This document shows positions 8,660 through 15,394 of a DNA stretch of 32,198 nucleotides, one piece after another (the first letter of the stretch is position 1; each line of letters opens with the position of its first letter). A program made the position numbers and the translations under genes. The stretch is from positions 1 through 32,198 of the forward strand of contig CALOEW010000084.1 in assembly GCA_942492445.1 (NCBI GenBank), given 5' to 3'. The notes beneath the pieces are model-generated. The model saw only the letters and a program-made list of their open reading frames with translations. It made no database searches and was not told the origin of the DNA. Source of the stretch: NORP240 sp942492445 (GTDB lineage: Bacteria; Pseudomonadota; Gammaproteobacteria; Pseudomonadales; Pseudohongiellaceae).

Positions 8660-8706
8660 TCAATGTCAGAGCAGGGTTGGGACCTGATCAGAGATCAGAG
8701 GTTCCC
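8660..8706 (-). repeat. Dispersed GGGAAC-TCTGA motif, possible copy 3
   Basis: On the minus strand the intergenic stretch starts GGGAACCTCTGAT, identical for 13 bases to 14128-14140, then continues with weaker similarity (TCCCAACCCTGCTCTGA against TCCCACAATGCACTGCG of copy 1). A 13-base match alone could be chance; its intergenic position makes it worth recording. Confidence 0.3.
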
Positions 8707-8711
8707 CAAGG

Positions 8712-9503
8712 CTACTCGGGAATAGGCCACGCCTGAACGCCATTGTATTTGATCGGCATGTCGCGGTTAATCTGCTCGGCACTCGGCCTCACTTCCACGC
8801 TCACTCCGCCACCATTACACGAGGCTGGTAATGGATTTTCTTCGAGGTCACGCATTACCGTCAAGGGCGCGGGACCATCATCAACACTGCTGATTCGATC
8901 AAATACCGTACCCAGGTTGTTGTGTGTCCACAAACCTGCCACTCCTTCAGTTGACAAACCGTCAGCCGTCGTCACCTGGCAAATATCCACGATGGAAACA
9001 AAGAACCGCACACTCGCTGCGCAGGATTCCGCCACGAAATTGACAGCACCGGTGCGGAAAGGAACGAGCCCGACAAGATGGTGTGGCAATGGGTTTCCGC
9101 CGGCCCAGAAACCTATCGAATTGCCATTATTGTCTTCTTTGCTGCCCGTTGCATCAAATAAAGCCCGGGAGTAAACGGCTTGCACACTATTGCCCCAGTT
9201 GCTAACGAAGTCCTCAAGCGAGCCGGCATGGGCTTCCCCATCCACGGTGACTGACGAGGTGGCACCATCGGGAAACACTACCGATGTACCCACGACGTCG
9301 TTGGTTCCACAGCCGTGGCCAATCACGACGTTGTTGTAAACCCGTTCGCCTTCGTTGATCACAGCGATTTCGAAACGCGTATGCGCTGAAGCGCCAAAAG
9401 ACGACGTTATTGCCACAGCGGCAGCAATCGTTGCGGGAAGCAGCCTGCTTGTCGGATTAAATGTGGAACGGGCTTGGTTGCCGGCTTTGTATTTGTGCTG
9501 CAT
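8712..9503 (-). CDS. Secreted protein, weakly YcnI/DUF1775-like
   Basis: 263 aa with a long signal peptide (about 1-40) ending GASA, so the mature protein would begin H41-TRFEIAVINEG. The stretch VIGHGCGTNDVVGTSVVFPDG (H63, C65) resembles the GHGC region of YcnI-type (DUF1775) copper-associated proteins, but the rest is longer and divergent, so the assignment is tentative. Other Cys (around AESCAAS, VDICQV, ASCNGG) may form disulfides. ATG 9503 has GAGGG about nine bases upstream. It is the first gene of the minus-strand run ending at ApbE; 103 bases separate it from the next gene. Mature N-terminal His plus HGC suggests metal binding, by inference. Confidence 0.7.
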   Translation of the reverse strand: MQHKYKAGNQARSTFNPTSRLLPATIAAAVAITSSFGASAHTRFEIAVINEGERVYNNVVIGHGCGTNDVVGTSVVFPDGATSSVTVDGEAHAGSLEDFVSNWGNSVQAVYSRALFDATGSKEDNNGNSIGFWAGGNPLPHHLVGLVPFRTGAVNFVAESCAASVRFFVSIVDICQVTTADGLSTEGVAGLWTHNNLGTVFDRISSVDDGPAPLTVMRDLEENPLPASCNGGGVSVEVRPSAEQINRDMPIKYNGVQAWPIPE

Positions 9504-9806
9504 TTACTCATCCCTCTCAGCAGATTTGGATCATTTGTTTTAGTCTTATATTGACGGGTTGTCGGCAATTTACCGGCGCGTCTAACGGTTCGTTGCAAAG
9601 ATTGACCGGCTTGGTCTGACTCTGGTTCCGGACCACTTCCTTAAGCGATCTACCCCAGAATGGCGTTAAGGTAGCAGGTTTTACTTCATACGCAACGCGG
9701 CAAATTGTCGCACTCAAAGGCAACCGCGGCAGGTATCTGAATCGAAGTTGTTCTCTCTGGCATTTTCATGTGATTCGCTTGTGGTGGTGCTTTCCAGATC
9801 ACTTTT

Positions 9807-9821
9807 CATTGCTGTCCCACA
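9807..9821 (+). repeat. Copy of the terminal repeat of the 14406 element
   Basis: CATTGCTGTCCCACA is identical to the outermost 15 bases of the terminal inverted repeat at 14406. A 15-base match is only weak evidence alone; it gains weight because another part of the same element is found 230 bases away. Confidence 0.45.
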
Positions 9822-10052
9822 TTTTCCAGAAATACCCATTTTGCCGGAAACAGGAAAGGGCTTATTTGGGCCCAATATGACCTGCCGTTGGAACCGTTGC
9901 CTGCGGGGTGCCCAAACTTTTAAGGTGAATATTGTGCGAGTCCTGAAGGTAGAATATCGGTCAGTGGGCAGTTTTGTTGCCAGCGTTTGGAGGGTTTTCA
10001 GTTATTGGTGGCTTCGAGCGGCCACACCTTGGCTATGTGCAGAATTTTTCGT

Positions 10053-10170
10053 GCAGTGACCTCGAGCCCCGCAATCAATTTTTGAATGAGGCAAGGCAGA
10101 ACCGATTGTGGCGTCTTCAACCATAGACCTACTGGTTTACAAGCTTTGAATTCTGACACTGAGCACCGGT
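10053..10170 (+). repeat. Relic of the MITE-like element (matches 14441-14551)
   Basis: Collinear matches with the left arm of the 14406-14831 element: GCAGTG-ACCTCGA-GC-CCCGCAATC, then TGAATGAGGCA, then CTACTGGTTTAC, then GCTTTGAATTCTGACACTGAGCACCG (22 of 24 from GCTTTGAAT onward). The relic stops at the TonB-receptor stop codon (10174-10176). Confidence 0.65.
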
Positions 10171-10173
10171 TCC

Positions 10174-12321
10174 CTAGAATGAATGTCGGACTTTCAGCCC
10201 GTATCGGGGGCCGGTGCCGAAGCAGAACGCCTCACGCTCCTCCACGACGCCCTTTCTTGTGGCACCGTCGAAGCGGGTACGTTTGCTACAGTTGTGACCG
10301 TTCCGGGCATTCTGGACAGCGAACCGGAAGGTAGTGTCGTCAAAGGCTATTTTCTCGACAAACAGGTTCAGGTTGGGGTCCTGATAAAGAGTCTCGGTGT
10401 CGAAGATGTCGATCTGTGTCAGTCCGCTGCCGTCATTTTCCGGCAGGCTCAGGTCGAAGCCATAACTCAGGTTGATACGGGTCATGTCGTGGCGAAAGCT
10501 CATCCGATTGAATGAACGGTAATTCATGTAAATACGCCGGTGGATTCCCAGAAAGGGATCGGTAACCTCCGAGTCTCCGATGTTGATGGACACCGTAAGT
10601 AGTGCATTGGGCAGTCCGATAAAACCGAGCCGGGCACTGGTGTCGATGTTGTAGCGCCAGCGCCAGCCGTCGCCGATGTTGCCACGGGCAGAAGCCAGTT
10701 CCTGGTCATTGGGTGAGACGTCTATCCGGTCAAGGACCTCATCGAAATCACGGTAAAGAAAGCCTGAACTGACGACTCCAACGTCGTTGGGCAGCCGGTA
10801 CTCCAGATTGACTCGATAATCCCAGGACTGTTCAGGCTCTATTTCCGGATTGCCGGCCTGGGTGTTCTGATCGTAGTCTGAATTGTCCACGCTGGCACTG
10901 AAATCGGAGAAACTCAACTGCGAGACGATGCGCTCGGCAGTCGCGCGAAACTGCAGCCCGTTGGTAATGTCGAAACGGTAATCCAGCTTGGGGCGAACGT
11001 AGTTGAAATCCCGCTGGTTGGCGACATCGCCGGTTTGTTCAATGACCGACGCCTCGTACACAAGGGAGCTTTCCAGTGACATGCGGTCGCTGAATTGCCA
11101 GTTGTGAACGGCAAAGCTTTCGTAACGGAGTTCCTCTACCGTGCTGCGGGCATTGGTCACCGGAACGGGTACCAGGCCACCGTAAAGTGGATCCGTCGTC
11201 CCGGCCATGCGCAGACCCTGGCGCAGGTTGTTGTCACGCAGTGTCTGAGCTCTTTCCAGACCTAGCTCGAGGCCCTGTGTTGAACTCAGGTCCCATCGAT
11301 ACGAAGTACGTACTATGCGTTCCCGGTCCCGATTGAAATTGAAAAGATACAGGGTCTTCTCGCGGTTATCCGACTGCACTTCGAAGCGCTCGAAAGTATT
11401 GGTGAAGTGGCGGTCATTGACGATCGCAAGCAACTGGTAGCTGCCACCGCCGGCCAGATGGTAATCGTAGTTGGTACCGATCTCCCAGTTGTCCCGGTCC
11501 GCATTGGAGGCGTCCATTTCGTAGGCGGAGACCATTGCGCCTCTGCTGAAGTCATTGATGGTTCGTGTTGTGGTCCGGGGTGGCTGGTTAAGGCTGTAAA
11601 GGCCGTTAAATTGAAGGGAACTGTGCGTATGCTGATAACCAAGGTTAAAACTTGATTCCCATTCCGTGGAGTCGCGTACGGCATTTTCTCGGCGACTTTC
11701 CACCAGCATGCCAGCCGGTGAGTAGCTGTATTCCTGGCGCTCCTCGTTCTCATAGCCAGGTTGAGCCTGCAAATGGAACAGGTAGTTGAGCTGCCCCTTC
11801 TGACCGGTAAGCGAGACTTGGCCGCCAGGGTCGAGGGTGCCGTCATGGGCCCGGGCAATTTCCATTTCCGTGGTAATACTAGAGCGCGAATCCGATTCCA
11901 ACAGCACGACGTTGACCACCTGGGCACCACCCCGAACATTCATCTCCTCGGAGGTGCCACGGATTATCTCAATATAGTTGACCTGGTCCGCTGTAATCCG
12001 GCTGAGCTGGCTGCGGCCTTCGTTCGCCTTGCCGGCAATGCGCTGACCGTTTATCAGAATTTCACCGGCACCGGAGCCCAGCCCCCGCCGGCTTCCATTG
12101 CGCCCGTTTGAGCCTCCCATGCTCAGACTCAACCCGGGAATCCGGTCGATCATGTCGTTGACCGAGATTGGAGAATACTCGGCAAAAAAATCGGCAGGGT
12201 AGACAACTGTTGAATCGTCGGATTCCGGGGAAACTGTTTCAGCGAAAAGCGGATTGCTGCCAAGTAAGAGCAGGGACAGACAACTGTATTTACAAAGAGA
12301 TGGAATCCTTCCCTGGGCCAT
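10174..12321 (-). CDS. TonB-dependent receptor with plug and barrel
   Basis: Outer-membrane active-transport receptor, 715 aa from ATG 12321, chosen for AGGAG seven bases upstream; the longer frame to 12414 has no leader. A signal peptide (YSCLSLLLLGSNPLFAE) is followed by the plug: ISVNDMIDRIPGLSLSMGG, the Gly/Arg-rich GSNGRNGSRRGLGSG, GEILINGQRIAGK, and QVNYIEIIRGTSEEMNVRGGAQVVNVV. The barrel follows and ends RYGLKVRHSF with the terminal Phe needed for barrel assembly. The protein is complete, unlike the receptor at the window start. The plug style (NGQRI, IEIIRG) is seen in receptors for peptides, sugars or siderophores, so the substrate is open. It is divergent from the TPR-oxygenase gene, sharing a 291-base promoter region. 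Confidence 0.9.
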   Translation of the reverse strand: MAQGRIPSLCKYSCLSLLLLGSNPLFAETVSPESDDSTVVYPADFFAEYSPISVNDMIDRIPGLSLSMGGSNGRNGSRRGLGSGAGEILINGQRIAGKANEGRSQLSRITADQVNYIEIIRGTSEEMNVRGGAQVVNVVLLESDSRSSITTEMEIARAHDGTLDPGGQVSLTGQKGQLNYLFHLQAQPGYENEERQEYSYSPAGMLVESRRENAVRDSTEWESSFNLGYQHTHSSLQFNGLYSLNQPPRTTTRTINDFSRGAMVSAYEMDASNADRDNWEIGTNYDYHLAGGGSYQLLAIVNDRHFTNTFERFEVQSDNREKTLYLFNFNRDRERIVRTSYRWDLSSTQGLELGLERAQTLRDNNLRQGLRMAGTTDPLYGGLVPVPVTNARSTVEELRYESFAVHNWQFSDRMSLESSLVYEASVIEQTGDVANQRDFNYVRPKLDYRFDITNGLQFRATAERIVSQLSFSDFSASVDNSDYDQNTQAGNPEIEPEQSWDYRVNLEYRLPNDVGVVSSGFLYRDFDEVLDRIDVSPNDQELASARGNIGDGWRWRYNIDTSARLGFIGLPNALLTVSINIGDSEVTDPFLGIHRRIYMNYRSFNRMSFRHDMTRINLSYGFDLSLPENDGSGLTQIDIFDTETLYQDPNLNLFVEKIAFDDTTFRFAVQNARNGHNCSKRTRFDGATRKGVVEEREAFCFGTGPRYGLKVRHSF

Positions 12322-12612
12322 GCTGTACTCCTGCCAGAGAACCACTGGAGGGTTTCCTGTCCAGTGGTTCCCGAAAAAAATCACCGCGCATTCGTACTCA
12401 AGGAGGCCTGACACACGAAATCTGAAAATATCCGCTCAATGAACGGGAGTTCAATCTCGCTGATTGTACACAGCTTGACCCTGAGAATCTGTGACAAATT
12501 GTATAGATCCGGTGGGGACTGTCGCTGCCTGGCGCTCAGCCGGCACGGTGATTCAAGCCAGCACCACGACAGGCTTTCGCGGGCTGGACATTCGCCATAG
12601 CCAGGGATAGCC
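12322..12612. promoter_or_regulatory. Shared region between divergent TonB receptor and TPR-oxygenase genes
   Basis: Must hold the promoters of both genes. TTGACC at 12475-12480 with a loose TATAGA at 12502 has an unfavourable 21-base spacing, so I do not claim a defined promoter. No operator palindrome stands out. Confidence 0.4.
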
Positions 12613-14004
12613 ATGGGGAATCCTTGGATTAATGATGGACGGAGCGGTGCCAGAATTAATCAGTGGTTCCTTGATCAATTGAAGCCGGGGGAAGACCCAG
12701 TGTCAGAAAACTCAGCCGATGATTTATTCAATCAGGGATTGCGCCATCAAAAAAATGGAGAATTGCAACGCGCTTCGGCCTGCTACTCCCAGGTTCTGGA
12801 TCTGCAACCCGACCACTACCTGGCGTTGAATAATTCCGCGCTGATAGCCTGGGATATGGGTCACTCAAACATGGCCCTCAAGATTCTCCATGCCGCGAAA
12901 AAGCTGGCGCCCCATGACCAGGACATATTGAAGAACCTGGCCAGCATACAGTTGAAACTGGAAGATCCGGAGTCTGCGGAAGAAAATTTAAAGACCGCGT
13001 TACGGTACGCGGAAAATGACCACGACTTGCGCCTCACCCTGGCGGACGTTCTTTATGAACGAGGCAAGATAGACGAAGCCAGGTCCCTGTTGGAAAAATC
13101 CCTGGACAGGCAGAATCCACACCTACAGATCGTGTTCAGGCTCGGGGTAATATGCATGCGTCAGGGTGAGGCCGATCAGGCAACAGGTTTTTTTACCAAG
13201 GCCCTCACTATCGAGCCGCAGAACATCGCTGTAATGAATCAGCTTGCGGACCACTACCTGTTGAACAGGAGGCTGGAAGAAGCGCGTGATCTGCTGGACA
13301 AGATACTGCAATTGAGTGCTGGCAACACCAGGGCACTTTCGCAACTGGCGGTATTGCTTAATCTCGTCGGTGATCGAGAGTCGCTCCTGGTTCTCTACGC
13401 AGCCGATACCCTTCTGCGGGAGACCTTTGTGACGGTGCCCGGCGATTATTCAACTCTTGATCAGTTCAATGCGGCATTGATTGCATGTACTGAGCAGCTC
13501 GCGGAATTGCGGACCGACTCAGAGCACCGGGCCACCTTTAACGGGTTGCAGAGCAGGTCAATCAGTGCTCTGCCATCCCCGGTGATGGCGCACATGAATG
13601 AGCTTATCAACAATGCCACTGCAGCAATGCGGGAAAGATGTAAAAAATTACCCCAATTCCAGTTCAGTCGGGCAATTCCTGACCGTTACATGGTCGAATC
13701 CTGGATTGTTCGCCTGAACGACGGTGGTTTTCAGAAGCCGCACGTGCACCCGGTCGGCTGGTTGAGCGGTTGCTATTATCTTCAGGTGCCCGCCGAGGTA
13801 AGACAGGGTGGTTCAAAATCCGGGTGGTTGGAATTCGGCCGAACCGAAGAGGTTTATGGCGTAAGTTCCCCGGTTATTTTTCATCACGTCCAGCCCGAAC
13901 CGGGAAAACTGGTAACCTTTCCCTCTTATTACTGGCACAGTACAGTGCCATTCACCTCAACTGAGGAGCGTATTTGTATCGCCTTTGACATCCGCCCCAG
14001 CTGA
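12613..14004 (+). CDS. TPR-repeat protein with C-terminal 2OG-Fe(II) oxygenase domain
   Basis: 463-aa two-domain protein. Residues about 35-265 form tandem TPR repeats (for example GLRHQKNGELQRASACYSQVL, then ADVLYERGKIDEARSLLEK and ADHYLLNRRLEEARDLLDK), a protein-binding scaffold. Residues about 345-463 form a 2-oxoglutarate/Fe(II) oxygenase of the TIGR02466 / 2OG-FeII_Oxy_5 type: PHVHPVGWLSGCYYL (H377, H379), VTFPSYYWHSTVPF (H442), ERICIAFD (R453). No signal peptide, so cytoplasmic. The TPR part probably selects a protein or peptide to be hydroxylated; this is inference. ATG 12613 has AGGGA about seven bases upstream. Divergent from the TonB receptor, a pairing seen for similar oxygenases in marine gammaproteobacteria. 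Confidence 0.9.
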   Translation: MGNPWINDGRSGARINQWFLDQLKPGEDPVSENSADDLFNQGLRHQKNGELQRASACYSQVLDLQPDHYLALNNSALIAWDMGHSNMALKILHAAKKLAPHDQDILKNLASIQLKLEDPESAEENLKTALRYAENDHDLRLTLADVLYERGKIDEARSLLEKSLDRQNPHLQIVFRLGVICMRQGEADQATGFFTKALTIEPQNIAVMNQLADHYLLNRRLEEARDLLDKILQLSAGNTRALSQLAVLLNLVGDRESLLVLYAADTLLRETFVTVPGDYSTLDQFNAALIACTEQLAELRTDSEHRATFNGLQSRSISALPSPVMAHMNELINNATAAMRERCKKLPQFQFSRAIPDRYMVESWIVRLNDGGFQKPHVHPVGWLSGCYYLQVPAEVRQGGSKSGWLEFGRTEEVYGVSSPVIFHHVQPEPGKLVTFPSYYWHSTVPFTSTEERICIAFDIRPS

Positions 14005-14405
14005 TGTTGGACGCAGAAAAATTCTTCCCCAGGGGGTCGATGGCATCCCTGTAAATGACCGATCCGATTTTTTCATCGTGGACGGGTTTTTATGGTAACG
14101 TTTCTTTTCGAGAAAACTATTGCGCTAGGGAACCTCTGATTTAGTCAGGCAACGCTCTGCGGGAGCAGTACCCGACCCTCGAGAAAACTCCGCAATGGGT
14201 ATTCGCTTTTTGACAAGTTGACAAGACGCAATGTCTTTTCGAATACAGCACTGTTAGGTTTAAAAGCCGTCAGGCTTGCTGTCGCTGTAACCCACCCCTC
14301 GATAGTCCCTCTGTAGTAAACCAGCTGAACGTAAATGTGTTAAACAGGCTCGGTTCAGAACTCGACACGCCAAACACATTAATCGGCAAACCCAAGAAAA
14401 ACACT
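14005..14405. other. Intergenic region with repeats, no gene
   Basis: Contains copy 2 of the GGGAAC motif (14128-14165), a tandem TTGACAAG TTGACAAG near 14211-14226, an inverted pair GTATTCG/CGAATAC around it, a 5-bp hairpin AAGCC/GGCTT near 14264, and AATGTGTT/AACACATT flanking about 14333-14379. No frame here looks coding. It reads as insertion-sequence debris left of the element at 14406. Confidence 0.55.
14128..14165 (+). repeat. Dispersed GGGAAC-TCTGA motif, copy 2
   Basis: Starts GGGAACCTCTGATTTAGTC and continues AGGCAACGCTCTGCG. It matches 27 of about 36 positions of the minus-strand sequence 4047-4012. Confidence 0.45.
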
Positions 14406-14831
14406 CATTGCTGTCCCACAATATCATGACCGGACCGCTTGCAGTGGCGACCTCGACAGCTCCCGCAATCCGCTGTATGAATGAAGCACCTTGAGATTAA
14501 CCCCTCGCTATTGGTTTCCGCTCGCTTTGAATGCTGGCACTGAGCACCGCTCCAGGGGAGTCTGAGGACGGAGCGATAAAAACGCAGCACCGACCGACCG
14601 AGCAAGACCGTTTTCCAGGGCTTGCGACCGAGAGAGGGAACCCCGGGTGCAAGTTGCGGAGGATCAGATTTCCCTGGAGCGGTGCGATCCCCGACAAATT
14701 TGTCGCACGCAAATTTATTGTCAGTCGTGTAACAAACTCAACTTCATATCTTACAGGGAATATGAATACCGTGAGCACCCGGATTCAGGCCTCTGCAAGC
14801 CTTCCGGTCATGAAATTGTGGGACAGCAATG
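14406..14831. mobile_element. MITE-like element with 42-bp terminal inverted repeats
   Basis: The left end (14406-14447) and the reverse complement of the right end (14790-14831) agree at about 38 of 42 positions; both begin CATTGCTGTCCCACAAT. The 426-bp element encodes no protein I can recognise. A second inverted pair lies inside it (14544-14557 and 14672-14685), so each arm of about 150 bases is imperfectly symmetrical. I find no clear target duplication at the edges. A divergent partial copy exists at 10053-10170. Its right end is 25 bases before the start codon of the next gene, so it could influence that gene's expression. Confidence 0.7.
14544..14685. repeat. Inner inverted repeat of the element (14-bp perfect arms)
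   Basis: GCACCGCTCCAGGG (14544-14557) is the exact reverse complement of CCCTGGAGCGGTGC (14672-14685), around a 114-base centre. Confidence 0.7.
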
Positions 14832-14856
14832 GTAAAACAAAGAAGGATGGCCAGAA

Positions 14857-15144
14857 ATGTTTGCGCGCATATCAACTTATAAAATGAATCCCGAATCTGT
14901 TGCCGAAGCCGAAGCGAAGTTGCAGCAATTGATGCCAGAAATTATGGGAATGGATGGCATGTTGTCATTCACCAATGTTGTCGATGCTGACGGCAACGGG
15001 GTTGTTGTTTCCGTGGTTGAATCCGAAGATAAATCCAATTCAAACCGGGAGCGGGTAGCGAATATCTGGTCCGAGTTTAATGCGTACCTTACCGAGCCGC
15101 CCGCCGTCCGTGGCTATCGTGTGCTCGCGCACGAGTCAAACTGA
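14857..15144 (+). CDS. Small antibiotic-biosynthesis-monooxygenase-like (dimeric alpha/beta barrel) protein
   Basis: 95-aa cytoplasmic protein with the ABM-domain pattern: strand FARISTYKMNPESVAEAEAKL, then PEIMGMDGMLSFTNVVDADGNGVVVSVVESED, helix NRERVANIWSEFNAYL, and strand VRGYRVLAHE. ABM-fold proteins act as small oxygenases or as non-catalytic stress or ligand-binding proteins; no catalytic residue can be named here. ATG 14857 has AAGGA nine bases upstream. It lies directly after the MITE-like element and 250 bases before the sucrose operon, on the same strand, and has its own space for transcription. Confidence 0.75.
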   Translation: MFARISTYKMNPESVAEAEAKLQQLMPEIMGMDGMLSFTNVVDADGNGVVVSVVESEDKSNSNRERVANIWSEFNAYLTEPPAVRGYRVLAHESN

Positions 15145-15162
15145 GAAGTTACCGGGCCAAGC

Positions 15163-15191
15163 TTTTAAGGCTTGTGTGTACTTGCTATACT
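15163..15191 (+). promoter_or_regulatory. Candidate promoter of the sucrose operon (extended -10)
   Basis: TTGCTATACT contains an extended -10 element, TGC followed by TATACT (15183-15191). The -35 position 17 bases upstream (TTTTAA) is poor, as is normal for extended -10 promoters. It would give a leader of about 195 bases before sps. Confidence 0.35.
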
Positions 15192-15394
15192 CGAAAGCGT
15201 TGTGACTCATCCAATTACGGTGTCGGGGACGGTGTCAGGCCATCCAGCCGAACGGAGCCGAAGGGGAATTCTGCCGGCAGACCCAGCGGTGGTCTTGTCT
15301 GTCGAATTCATCGTGCTTCCCGTTCCCAACCCGTCTCCGAGCGGTTAAAAGTGCTGATGCCGCTTCAGATTCCTCAGTCTATAACAAGAGACTC

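Larger units (their letters stand above)
9504..10173. other. Intergenic region with repeat relics and upstream sequence of the DUF3570 cluster
   Basis: No gene recognised. A 103-codon plus-strand frame (9748-10059) looks like chance. The right part (10053-10170) is a divergent copy of the left arm of the element at 14406-14831, and 9807-9821 repeats its terminal 15 bases. The left part, next to ATG 9503, must hold the promoter of the minus-strand cluster, but I see no convincing promoter boxes. Confidence 0.6.

Noticed and set aside
9748..10059. 103-codon plus-strand frame between the DUF3570 cluster and the TonB receptor
   Set aside because: No ribosome site, odd composition, and its right end runs into a repeat relic.
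12475..12508. Promoter TTGACC / TATAGA upstream of the TPR-oxygenase gene
   Set aside because: The spacing is 21 bases and the -10 matches only four of six positions.
14211..14260. Promoter based on the tandem TTGACAAG repeats
   Set aside because: No acceptable -10 box at 16-18 bases from either TTGACA and no gene directly downstream.
14497..14887. Frames of 93 and 118 codons inside and beside the MITE-like element
   Set aside because: They follow the inverted-repeat structure, occur on both strands and lack ribosome sites.
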